Source: Paenibacillus sp. FSL R7-0337
Lineage (GTDB): Bacteria; Bacillota; Bacilli; Paenibacillales; Paenibacillaceae
Length of the DNA stretch: 64,000 nucleotides
Direction: 5' to 3'
Assembly (NCBI RefSeq): GCF_037969875.1
Contig: NZ_CP150218.1
Location: 6,634,001-6,698,000 of the forward strand
Part shown: positions 1-7,722 of the stretch, piece by piece
Position numbering within the stretch: position 1 is the first letter of the stretch
Layout of the letters: each line of letters opens with the position of its first letter
The notes under the pieces: generated by a model
Database searches by the model: none
What the model was told of the DNA's origin: nothing
Seen by the model: the letters and a program-made list of their open reading frames with translations, nothing else
Program-made: the position numbers and the translations under genes

Positions 1-1
1 A

Positions 2-1612
2 GGCAGACTGAACGAATGCCGGATGCATCCGCCCGGCGAGGTTCATTTCGCATCTGCCCTGGCCGGGATTACATCGAGCTTCGAGCTGGCCGTGGATGCT
101 GCGGAAGGAAACGAAGGGACGGCGAGAGGGACTGGCGTGGTTGAGGGTGCGGTGAGTGCAGGTGTTGGAAGTATAATAAGCGCTAGTGCTGAAACTACTG
201 GTGCCGGAAAGGACGAGCATGCAGATGTTACGGTACGCTATGTACCGCTTCACACAGACGAAGGCATTGCCGGTGTATTCGCTATTCTCCATGATCCCGG
301 GAACCGCCCCCTTTCCAGTCTGCTGCGTAGCTGGGTGAGTATGAGCAGCAGCCTTGCGGCAAGGGCTGAGCGGAATGTGCAGGCAGGAGACGGGTATTCT
401 GCGTATGCGGATGAAGTAGCCGCCACGAAGGATGACGATGAGCTGCCGGTGGCTGAATTCATCTTCGAGATGGCTGAGGACAAACGGCTTAGCCTCATTC
501 TGAACTCTGTCTCGGCCGGGATTTTCGGCCTGGACAACCTCGGCCGGACCATCTTCATTAACCGTGAAGGGGCAGAGATGCTGGGTTACAAGCCGTCAGA
601 GCTGACCGGGCTGCCAATGATGGAGATGATCCATTCTCTGCATGGAGGTGCGCCCCGCCATTCCCTGCTGGAGTGCCCCATTATGCTTACCCTGCAAGAC
701 GGAGTTACCCGCAGCATGGCGGATGAAGTCTTCTGGCGCAAGGATGGAACCAGCTTCTTCGTGAATTACCGGATCGCTCCGCTGCTGGACAGGGGGAGGA
801 TCTGCGGTGTGGTTATTTCCTTCAGCGATATTACGAACGAACGGGAGGTTCTCCGCGCCAAGGAATCAGCAGAGCGGGCTGCACAGGCCAAGTCGGATTT
901 CCTGGCGATGATGAGTCATGAGATCCGCACGCCGATGAACGGAATGATCGGCATGGCCGACCTGCTGCTGGAGACCGAGCTTGGGGAGGAACAGCGCAGC
1001 TACGCCGAGATTCTGCGCAGCAGCAGCTACAGTCTGCTGCAGATTCTCAATGACATCCTCGATTTCAGCAAGATGGAGGCCGGCAAGATGCCGCTGCAAT
1101 CCGAACGCTTCGATCTGCGGGAGATGCTGGAGGGCGTCATCGATTTGTTCACTCCGAAGGCGGAGGAGAAGAAGCTCTCGTTGCGCTGGTGGGCAGATAC
1201 GAGTGTGCCGGACATCGTCACGACCGATCCAAGCCGGCTGCGCCAGATTATCGTCAATCTGGTCGGCAACGCGCTGAAATTCACCGAGCGGGGCAGTGTC
1301 ACTTTGTCAGTCAAGAACATCCCGTTGCCCGCCTCACCGGAATATCTCCTGGAGTTCTCGGTCCGCGATACCGGCGTAGGCATTGCCGACAGCAAGCTGA
1401 ATCTGCTCTTCCAGTCCTTCTCCCAGCTACATCCGTCTATTAACCGCAAATACGGCGGGACAGGATTGGGACTTGCCATCTGTAAGCAGCTCGTGGAGCT
1501 GATGGGCGGAACGATCTTTGTGGAGAGCGAGGAGGACCGGGGATCGATCTTCCGGTTCATGCTGCCTTTTATGAAGGAAGAGCCGGAGCCTGACTACTCT
1601 CCTGAGGCTTAG
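2..1612 (+). CDS. Sensor histidine kinase with PAS domain (5' end outside window)
   Basis: The frame is open to the left edge, so the true start is probably outside; the first ATG seen is at 23. From that ATG, residues ~70-95 (VRYVPLHTDEGIAGVF) look like the last strands of a first PAS domain. A second PAS lies at ~155-280. The H box SHEIRTPMNGM has phospho-acceptor His ~299, followed by the ATPase N box (NLVGNALKFTERG), G1 (DTGVGIA) and G2 (GGTGLGLAICKQL). It would autophosphorylate and pass phosphate to a response regulator. No receiver domain follows, although this HisKA type is often found in hybrid kinases. No membrane segment or cognate regulator is visible in the window, so the signal is unknown. 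Confidence 0.88.
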   Translation, partial: GRLNECRMHPPGEVHFASALAGITSSFELAVDAAEGNEGTARGTGVVEGAVSAGVGSIISASAETTGAGKDEHADVTVRYVPLHTDEGIAGVFAILHDPGNRPLSSLLRSWVSMSSSLAARAERNVQAGDGYSAYADEVAATKDDDELPVAEFIFEMAEDKRLSLILNSVSAGIFGLDNLGRTIFINREGAEMLGYKPSELTGLPMMEMIHSLHGGAPRHSLLECPIMLTLQDGVTRSMADEVFWRKDGTSFFVNYRIAPLLDRGRICGVVISFSDITNEREVLRAKESAERAAQAKSDFLAMMSHEIRTPMNGMIGMADLLLETELGEEQRSYAEILRSSSYSLLQILNDILDFSKMEAGKMPLQSERFDLREMLEGVIDLFTPKAEEKKLSLRWWADTSVPDIVTTDPSRLRQIIVNLVGNALKFTERGSVTLSVKNIPLPASPEYLLEFSVRDTGVGIADSKLNLLFQSFSQLHPSINRKYGGTGLGLAICKQLVELMGGTIFVESEEDRGSIFRFMLPFMKEEPEPDYSPEA

Positions 1613-2112
1613 CCGGAGCCGGGGGGAGGGGCGGAAGTTCACTTGTGTTCTTGTGTTCTTGTCAATCGAGTCACTCAACTGTATACCCAACTATCGAGCC
1701 AGACAACCCGTTCCCCAAGATACAGTGGGAGCGGGTTATTTCTGTCTGTTATTTCCACTCTGACGGATGGGCAGCGTAAACAATTGGATTTTCTCCACTT
1801 GCTTATCTTCGATAGGCTCTTACTGGGATAGCAGTTGGAAAATCAGCACTTAATTTAGCCCAATTCAGCCTAAAAGGTAAAATCATCAATTTTAGTTGCT
1901 GTTTTTCCACTTGTTGGTCCATGATCCGCTGAATCCGGCGAAATAAGCTACGTTTTTCCATTTGCTTGCTGGCAACGGCCATCTTCTCTCAGACTTCTTG
2001 GTTCATATGTAAGAATTTATTTGGCGCAGGCGTTTTGCTTGTTGCATTATAAGCAGATTATAGTAAAATCAGAGAGTATAATTTCCAAATTCTTCTTATA
2101 AGGGGGAGTAAC
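1613..2112. other. 500-bp gap with no gene
   Basis: No credible gene. No clear intrinsic terminator follows the kinase stop. The right half (1833-1985) holds a dispersed repeat described separately. The last 15 bases carry the ribosome binding site AAGGGGGAG of the next gene. Confidence 0.6.
1833..1985. repeat. Dispersed intergenic repeat, copy I (51-bp spaced TTTTTCCA motifs)
   Basis: Landmarks are AGTTGGAAAA at 1833, GTTTTTCCA at 1901, GAAATAAGC at 1940 and GTTTTTCCA at 1952 (51 bp after 1901). The same landmarks recur at 24958, 25027, 25066 and about 25078. Spacings are 68/69 bp, 39/39 bp and 51/51 bp, so the two copies are homologous. AGTTGGAAAA is roughly the reverse complement of the TTTTTCCA motif, so the element can fold back. 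Function unknown. Confidence 0.65.
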
Positions 2113-2913
2113 ATGCAAGAGCAGATGTCACGTACGAATAAGGCGGCGTGGGAGACAAAAGCGTATCAGGCTTGGACACACTATCATGGTTCACCTGAGG
2201 AGCTTGCATTGCAGCTGCAGCAAGATCCCGCACATACGCTGCGGTATTGGCTTAAGTACACAGGCGATCCGACAGGCTTGAAGGTGCTGAATCTGCTCGG
2301 CTCTCATGGCAGGAAGGCGATTTGCTTCGCCTTGCTGGGGGCAGAAGTCACCGTCGTGGATATCTCGGAAGAGAACCGCTTATACGCCTGTGAAGTGGCG
2401 GAGGCAGCGGGGGTGAAGCTGAATTACCTCTGTGCAGACGTCATGAATATCCCCGAAGAAGAAGCCTTGGGAACGTTCGATGTGGTGCTGATGGAGTTTG
2501 GGATTTTGCATTATTTCGCAGACTTGAATGAGGTGTTTGCCTTGGTCCGCAGACGGCTGAAGGCAAATGGACGGCTCCTGCTGACCGATTTCCATCCGTT
2601 CGCCAGGGCATGGCTGACCACCAAGACGCTTCAGCATCCCACCGGAAATTATTTTGACGATACGCTTAGAGAAAGTGAAATTGCATTCGCCAAGCTGCTT
2701 CCTGAAGAGGAGCGTTCCGGCGTAGGACAAGTGGTGGTGCGGAGTTGGACGCTGGGGAATATCCTGACCTCTGTCGCTTCGCAAGGGCTATCTATCCGTG
2801 CCTTTGAAGAAATCAAGAGTGCCGAGCACCAGGGATTCCCCGAATTCTACACGCTGGTTGCCGATGCTGCTGAGGGGCTGTTAAGACCGTTATATCCTGA
2901 TAGGACAACATAA
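2113..2913 (+). CDS. Class I SAM-dependent methyltransferase
   Basis: 266 aa, soluble. Residues ~55-70 (VLNLLGSHGRKAICFALLG) form the SAM-binding strand and glycine loop. An acidic strand end VTVVDIS (ribose-binding Asp) follows, then LCADVMNIP and FDVVLMEFGILHYF, typical of the UbiE/Methyltransf_25 type. The C-terminal 100 residues are family-specific and give no substrate. The ATG at 2113 follows AAGGGGGAG at a good distance. It stands alone, with a hairpin 17 bp after the stop. Substrate not recognisable. Confidence 0.85.
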   Translation: MQEQMSRTNKAAWETKAYQAWTHYHGSPEELALQLQQDPAHTLRYWLKYTGDPTGLKVLNLLGSHGRKAICFALLGAEVTVVDISEENRLYACEVAEAAGVKLNYLCADVMNIPEEEALGTFDVVLMEFGILHYFADLNEVFALVRRRLKANGRLLLTDFHPFARAWLTTKTLQHPTGNYFDDTLRESEIAFAKLLPEEERSGVGQVVVRSWTLGNILTSVASQGLSIRAFEEIKSAEHQGFPEFYTLVADAAEGLLRPLYPDRTT

Positions 2914-2921
2914 TAGTATCC

Positions 2922-2961
2922 AGCAAAAAAACAGCAGGTCTCCATTTGGGGACCTGCTGTT
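2922..2961 (-). terminator. Hairpin terminator, stronger on the minus strand
   Basis: Arms AACAGCAGGTCTCC (2930-2943) and GGGGACCTGCTGTT (2948-2961) pair 13 of 14. Read on the minus strand the hairpin is followed by seven Ts, so it best serves degV, which ends at 3253. On the plus strand it lies just after the methyltransferase but lacks a U tract. Confidence 0.7.
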
Positions 2962-2981
2962 AGCTTGAAGCAAGTAGGCGG

Positions 2982-3111
2982 AATGTACGCGAAAAACCGA
3001 ACACAATTGGAGCAGCGGATAGTATATCGGCCAAAATGTAATCGAAAAACCGATCACATTGCACTATCGTGAGGCAAATGAGCCAAATGTAATCGAAAAA
3101 CCGATCACATT
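2982..3111. repeat. Array of three 26-bp hairpin repeats, 51-53 bp apart
   Basis: Units start at 2982, 3035 and 3086. The best unit is AATGTAATCG, loop AAAAAC, CGATCACATT; the arms pair 9 of 10. Unit 1 is a variant (AATGTACGCG...GAACACAATT). The ~25-bp spacers are partly alike and the segment TCGGCCA precedes unit 2. Two further units lie at 24814-24880, also 51 bp apart. This is not CRISPR: the core is palindromic and the spacers are related. Confidence 0.75.
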
Positions 3112-3252
3112 GTGCTGGCGCGATGGTGAGCAGGCCAGTCAGCTTAAGTTCTTACAGCATTCACCCGCATGGTGGTGCTGTCTTGGTGAAGCAAGCTATG
3201 CAATCGGGGCAGCCACTACCGGACCTGATGCCTGCTACTGGCTCCACCCGCT

Positions 3253-4098
3253 CTAGCGCATATACATCAGACCTACCGTAGCAGGTCCGCAGTGACTCCC
3301 GATGACACAGCCGGCATGAATGACGGCTATTTCCTCGACACCGGTCTGCGCGCGCAGCGCAGTCTCCAGCATCTTGGCATCCTCTTCTGCCAGCGTATGG
3401 GCAATAATGAGCAGCTCCTTGTCCATATCGGCGGCATTCGCGAGCGCATGCTGAAGCATTTGCTCCACCGCTTTCTCCTTTTTGCCGCGGATGCGGGCAA
3501 CAGGGACAATGGCTCCGTCCACCAGCCGGAGAACCGGACGGATCTTCAGCAGGCTGCCGATGAAGTTCTGCATTCCCGAGCAGCGTCCGCCCATGTATAA
3601 GTAGTCCAGCGTATCGACCACGAATTCCGATTCCACCCGGTTACGGGCTTCGGTAATCATCGCTGCGATGTTGGCAGCGCTCTCGCCTGTGGCTGCGGCA
3701 CGGGCAGCCTTCATGACCAGCAGCGCAATTCCGCCGCATAAGGTCTCAGAATCTACGACATGCACCCGGCCCTCCGGGAATTCACCCGCTGCCAGCAGTG
3801 CATTCTGATATGTAGAAGATAGAGCAGAGGATAGACTGATATAGACAATATCATGGCCGCTGCTGATCACTGGCTGGAACGCGGCGATGAAATCAGCAGG
3901 GGAAGGCGCAGCGGTCTTAGGCAGAGCACCACTCGCAGCGACCCGGCGGTAGACCTCCTCAGGGGTGATTTCGACCCCGTCCTTGAAGGTACCGTTCTCA
4001 AAGACTACATATAACGGCACAATGCCGATATCATAGGTGTCCTTCCAGCCTTGCGGCAAATCGGAAGTGCTGTCTGAAAAGATTTTTACGATAGACAT
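3253..4098 (-). CDS. DegV family protein (fatty-acid binding)
   Basis: 281 aa from the ATG at 4098, chosen because AAGGAG lies 7 bases upstream and the product then starts MSIVKIFSDSTSDLP, the usual DegV N terminus. The motifs FSDSTSDLP, KTAAPSPADF and YISLSSALSSTYQN are the conserved DegV ligand-binding segments. Members bind fatty acids; some act as FakB subunits that present fatty acids to the kinase FakA. No fakA is adjacent, so the physiological role here is only inferred. Monocistronic, with a terminator at 2930-2961. Confidence 0.9.
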   Translation of the reverse strand: MSIVKIFSDSTSDLPQGWKDTYDIGIVPLYVVFENGTFKDGVEITPEEVYRRVAASGALPKTAAPSPADFIAAFQPVISSGHDIVYISLSSALSSTYQNALLAAGEFPEGRVHVVDSETLCGGIALLVMKAARAAATGESAANIAAMITEARNRVESEFVVDTLDYLYMGGRCSGMQNFIGSLLKIRPVLRLVDGAIVPVARIRGKKEKAVEQMLQHALANAADMDKELLIIAHTLAEEDAKMLETALRAQTGVEEIAVIHAGCVIGSHCGPATVGLMYMR

Positions 4099-4260
4099 GA
4101 ATATCTCCTTCACCGATCTCGGATGAGAATACACTAGATTAAGAAAACTATAATCTGTTTATTATACCAAGCTTGGGAAGAATCTCAAAACAAAAAAACA
4201 GCTCCACCGTCCATGTTAGACAGCGAAGCCGTTCCCGGATACCACATCCAGCCTTGCAGC

Positions 4261-5121
4261 TTATTTCTTCATCACCGGAATCCATACTTCACATACATAA
4301 TCCTCAGCAGATGTATCGCCGGGCGGGTATAGCTCGATCTCAGGTCCGCCGGTATGCTCGTAGCCGGTTCCCGGGAACCATTCCTGATAGATCCGCTGCC
4401 AAACCCCTTGAATCGCATGCGGCAATGCACCCTCGGACCGGAATACGGCCCAGCTGGCGGCCGGAACGACTGCCGTCTCATACCCCTGTGCATCCGTATC
4501 CGGTGTTCCTTCCACTCCGATCCAGTAGGTAAGCATTTCCTTCTCCATATCCATACACATGCAGATGCCAAGCCATTCACGGGAGGCGCTAAGCTCAATC
4601 AGCTTGTCGGAAGTGCCGTCTTCATTGCATTCGTCCCAGAACTGCGGGATTCTGCGGAAATTCTCCCCGTCACGGGTAGTGACCTCCATTGATTTGCCGA
4701 TAACAGTAAAAGCTGGTTTATCCACGATTTTGTAGTCCATGTCCTGATCTCCCTTCAATGATAGATGGAATGAGATGCGGGGGAAGGCTTTGAGCTGGAC
4801 GCCCGATTTACGCGCTTCCGAAGGGGTAATCCCATGCGCCTTGCGGAACGCCTTGGCGAAGGACTCCGGCGATTCATATCCGTATCTCAGCGCCACATCC
4901 AGCACACGAACCTTGGATACGGCCAGCTCCTGGGCGGCCAGTGTCAATCTGCGTTTGCGGATATAGTCGGCCACGGTGAAGCCGGTCAGCATACTGAACA
5001 TGCGCTGGAAGTGGAACGGTGAGACATAAGCTACCTCAGCCACATCCTCGATGCGCAGCGTTTCAGTCATTTTCAGCTCCATATAGTCCAGTGCGTTCTT
5101 CATTCGGATCAGCCATTCCAA
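4261..5121 (-). CDS. AraC-type regulator with GyrI-like effector domain
   Basis: 286 aa. Residues 1-105 hold the two AraC helix-turn-helix motifs (LRIEDVAEVAYVSPFHFQRM and VLDVALRYGYESPESFAKAF, then HGITPSEARK). Residues ~128-286 form a GyrI-like/SOUL-type effector-binding domain (DYKIVDKPAFTVIGKSMEV...). Such proteins (Rob/SoxS-like plus GyrI) bind small amphipathic molecules and control stress or efflux genes. The start appears to be TTG at 5121: AAGGAG lies 10 bases upstream and no in-frame ATG fits the conserved N terminus. No obvious target adjoins it. Confidence 0.88.
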   Translation of the reverse strand: MEWLIRMKNALDYMELKMTETLRIEDVAEVAYVSPFHFQRMFSMLTGFTVADYIRKRRLTLAAQELAVSKVRVLDVALRYGYESPESFAKAFRKAHGITPSEARKSGVQLKAFPRISFHLSLKGDQDMDYKIVDKPAFTVIGKSMEVTTRDGENFRRIPQFWDECNEDGTSDKLIELSASREWLGICMCMDMEKEMLTYWIGVEGTPDTDAQGYETAVVPAASWAVFRSEGALPHAIQGVWQRIYQEWFPGTGYEHTGGPEIELYPPGDTSAEDYVCEVWIPVMKK

Positions 5122-5265
5122 AGCTCCCCATCTCCTTCTGAAATCATTCTATCATGTTACCGCACGTATGTTCCTGTTATTCTCTGCTCATTAGTGACAG
5201 GTCTCGTCCGGCAGTCTGTCCATCTATGATGCCATGGATGAAGGGATTTGTCAGCCTTCGTAACG

Positions 5266-6951
5266 CTAACCAATCCGGCAGACTCTGGCCTCGTAAGGGC
5301 GGAGGGTGCTGCGGTCCATGGCAGCGGGCTCCTCTGAATAATTTCCGATGATCGTTGCGGTGACGGCATTCAGCTCCTCCGTAAGCTCTATAGTCTGCGG
5401 GGCATCACTGAAGTTAAGCAGGATTAGCCACTTTTCACCTTCCAGGGTGCGGGTATAGGCATAGATATATTCATGCTCCGGCAGCAGCAGCTCATAATCG
5501 CCATAGACCATGATAAGATGCTGCTTGCGCAGCTTAATCAACTGCTGATAATAGTAAAATACCGAGTCCGCATCAGCCAGCGCCTGCTCCACATTGATCT
5601 CCGTATAGCGCGGATTGAGCTTCAGCCACGGGGTTCCGGTGGTAAATCCGGCATTGCTGGAGGCGTCCCACTGCATCGGCGTGCGGGCATTGTCGCGGCC
5701 TTTGGTATGAATCGCCTGGAGAATGGTGTCGTGGTCTGCGCCGCCTTCGGTCACCTTTTCCCGGTACATATTGAGAATCTCGATATCCTTATAGTCTTCC
5801 AGACTGGGGAATTTCACATTGGTCATGCCAATTTCCTCACCCTGATAGATGTAAGGCGTACCTTTGAGGGTGTGCAGCAGGGTTGCCAGCATTTTGGCTG
5901 ATTGTACATGGTACTTGCCGTCATCTCCGAACCTGGAGACCATCCGCGGCTGATCATGGTTGTTGAGATAGAGGCTGTTCCAGCCCTTGTCTGCAAGCCC
6001 CACTTGCCATTTATGCAAAATATCCCGCAGCCCCGTCAGCGTCCACGGCACCACATTCCATTTGCCGCCCGGGCCGGAGTCCACGTCCATATGCTCGAAC
6101 TGGAACACCATCTGCAGCTCATGGCAGTCTTCGTCTGTGTAGAGAATGGCATCCTCGACCGTTGCTCCCGGCGTTTCCCCGACGGTCATTACGTCATATT
6201 TGGAGAGAACCTCACGGTTCATCTCCTGCAGATACTCATGGACCCGTGGACCATTCATGTAGTATTCGCCGCCGCCCGCCAGCTCCCCGGGTGCGAGATC
6301 CTCATGTTCGACCGAAGGCAGGCCTTCCACCTTGGAGATCAGATTGATGACATCCATCCGCAGTCCGTCCACACCCTTGTCGAGCCAGAAGGCAATCATC
6401 TTGTAGAGTGCCTCCCGCAGCCGAGGGTTCTCCCAGTTCAGATCCGGCTGCTTGCGCGAGAACAGGTGGAGATAATATTCGCCGGTCGCCTCATCCCGCT
6501 CCCAGGCCGGTCCGCTGAAGATGGAGCTCCAGTTGTTCGGCAACGCGCCGTCCGGTCCGCCGGGACGCCAGATGTAATAATCCCGGTAGGGATTATCCTT
6601 CGAAGAGCGGGATTCCGCGAACCAGGCGTGCTCGTCCGAGGAATGGTTGATGACGAGGTCCATCATCAGCTTCATGCCGCGTTCATGCAGTCCGGCCAGC
6701 AGCTCCTCCCAGTCCCGCAGCGTGCCGAACTCATCCATAATATCCTCGTAATCGCTAATATCGTAACCATTGTCATCGTTCGGCGATTTGTAGACCGGCG
6801 ACAGCCAGACGACAGTAACGCCCAGCTTCTGCAGATAATCCAGCCGGGAGACGATACCTTGCAGATCACCGATGCCGTCTCCGTTGCTGTCCTGGAAACT
6901 GCGCGGGTAGATCTGGTAGACTACGGCTTCTTTCCAAAAGGTTCTTTTCAT
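5266..6951 (-). CDS. malL: GH13 oligo-1,6-glucosidase / alpha-glucosidase
   Basis: 561 aa, cytoplasmic, full length for the family. GH13 catalytic residues are Asp200 (nucleophile, GLRMDVIN), Glu259 (TVGETPG) and Asp333 (NNHDQPR). The residue after the nucleophile is Val; in the B. cereus oligo-1,6-glucosidase family Val here favours alpha-1,6 bonds and Ala favours alpha-1,4. It should therefore release glucose from isomaltose, panose and short dextrins. Trehalose-6-phosphate hydrolase is a related alternative, less likely without tre neighbours. The ATG at 6951 follows AAGGAG by 9 bases. It lies near the maltose locus and divergently, 54 bp or more from the HAD gene. Confidence 0.9.
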   Translation of the reverse strand: MKRTFWKEAVVYQIYPRSFQDSNGDGIGDLQGIVSRLDYLQKLGVTVVWLSPVYKSPNDDNGYDISDYEDIMDEFGTLRDWEELLAGLHERGMKLMMDLVINHSSDEHAWFAESRSSKDNPYRDYYIWRPGGPDGALPNNWSSIFSGPAWERDEATGEYYLHLFSRKQPDLNWENPRLREALYKMIAFWLDKGVDGLRMDVINLISKVEGLPSVEHEDLAPGELAGGGEYYMNGPRVHEYLQEMNREVLSKYDVMTVGETPGATVEDAILYTDEDCHELQMVFQFEHMDVDSGPGGKWNVVPWTLTGLRDILHKWQVGLADKGWNSLYLNNHDQPRMVSRFGDDGKYHVQSAKMLATLLHTLKGTPYIYQGEEIGMTNVKFPSLEDYKDIEILNMYREKVTEGGADHDTILQAIHTKGRDNARTPMQWDASSNAGFTTGTPWLKLNPRYTEINVEQALADADSVFYYYQQLIKLRKQHLIMVYGDYELLLPEHEYIYAYTRTLEGEKWLILLNFSDAPQTIELTEELNAVTATIIGNYSEEPAAMDRSTLRPYEARVCRIG

Positions 6952-7005
6952 TGGGGGATGCTCCTTCTATGGTATATTCATTTTAATAGGTAATAAGAAA
7001 AGGAA

Positions 7006-7722
7006 GTGATTGAACTGATAATCCAAGCGGTTCTTTTTGATTTGGATGGAACACTGCTGGACCGTGACACCTCTCTGTTAAAGTTTGTCCAAGATCAATA
7101 CCGGCGCTACCCGGAACTTCAAACCGTTGATCATGAGCTGTTTGTCCAGCGCTTCATCGAGCTTGATAATCACGGTTACCTGTGGAAGGACAAAGTGTAT
7201 CAACAGCTCATACAAGAGTTTTCTATTCCAAAGCTGGACTGGAGCTCACTGCTCGATGATTACGTATACAACTTCCAGCAACATTGTACAGGTTACCCGA
7301 ATTTGTTAGCTATGCTTACTGAGCTCAAGAATCATGGTCTGAAGATTGCGTTAATCTCGAATGGTTATGGCCAATTTCAATACGATAATTTCAAGGCGTT
7401 GAACATCGGGCATTTATTCGATGAGGTGCTTATCTCCGAATGGGAGGGACTGCGCAAGCCAGATCCGGCTATTTTCCATCGTGCATTGACCCGGCTGGGT
7501 GTAGCCGCAGAGCATGCTATTTTTGTTGGCGATCATCCGGATAACGATATACGTGCGAGCCGCGAAGCAGGAATGAAGGCTGTCTGGAAACGGAATGATC
7601 CGTTTGTCACAGTGGCTGAAGCGGATGCTGTCATTGATGATTTGGCAGAATTAGTGGAGCTCTTATTGAAAAAAGCCCCGAAGAAGCCAAATATCTTCGG
7701 GGCTGATCAAATTACACCGTGA
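7006..7722 (+). CDS. HAD-superfamily hydrolase
   Basis: About 235 aa. Motif I is LFDLDGTLLD (nucleophile and acid Asp), motif II is LISNG, motif III is the Lys in GLRKPDP, and motif IV is VGDHPDND. The cap is helical, as in YjjG/phosphatase-like subfamily I HADs. The substrate cannot be told. The start is unclear: GTG 7006 sits inside a long Shine-Dalgarno match (AAGGAAGTGAT, 7000-7010), so initiation at CTG 7015 or a nearby codon is as likely. The last 11 bp overlap the convergent GH65 gene, and the 3' end carries that gene's terminator hairpin. Confidence 0.85.
   Translation: MIELIIQAVLFDLDGTLLDRDTSLLKFVQDQYRRYPELQTVDHELFVQRFIELDNHGYLWKDKVYQQLIQEFSIPKLDWSSLLDDYVYNFQQHCTGYPNLLAMLTELKNHGLKIALISNGYGQFQYDNFKALNIGHLFDEVLISEWEGLRKPDPAIFHRALTRLGVAAEHAIFVGDHPDNDIRASREAGMKAVWKRNDPFVTVAEADAVIDDLAELVELLLKKAPKKPNIFGADQITP
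7668..7704 (-). terminator. Terminator of the GH65 gene, inside the HAD coding sequence
   Basis: Perfect 11-bp arms AGCCCCGAAGA (7674-7684) and TCTTCGGGGCT (7694-7704), followed on the minus strand by six Ts. It lies 8 bp past the GH65 stop and wholly within the last codons of the convergent HAD gene. Confidence 0.85.

Larger units (their letters stand above)
2914..3252. other. 339-bp gap between convergent genes
   Basis: Contains a hairpin terminator (2930-2961) and a three-unit array of 26-bp stem-loop repeats (2982-3111). The remaining 140 bp up to the degV stop show nothing I can name. Confidence 0.6.

Noticed and set aside
2982..3111. Regularly spaced repeats resembling a CRISPR array
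   Set aside because: Only three units, palindromic cores, related spacers, and no cas genes in the window.
5902..6993. Long plus-strand open frame opposite the GH13 gene
   Set aside because: It mirrors a conserved enzyme in high-GC codons; no domain, no ribosome binding site and improbable composition.
7006..7722. A second beta-phosphoglucomutase
   Set aside because: The HAD protein lacks the beta-PGM cap signature seen in the gene at 10681-11343.
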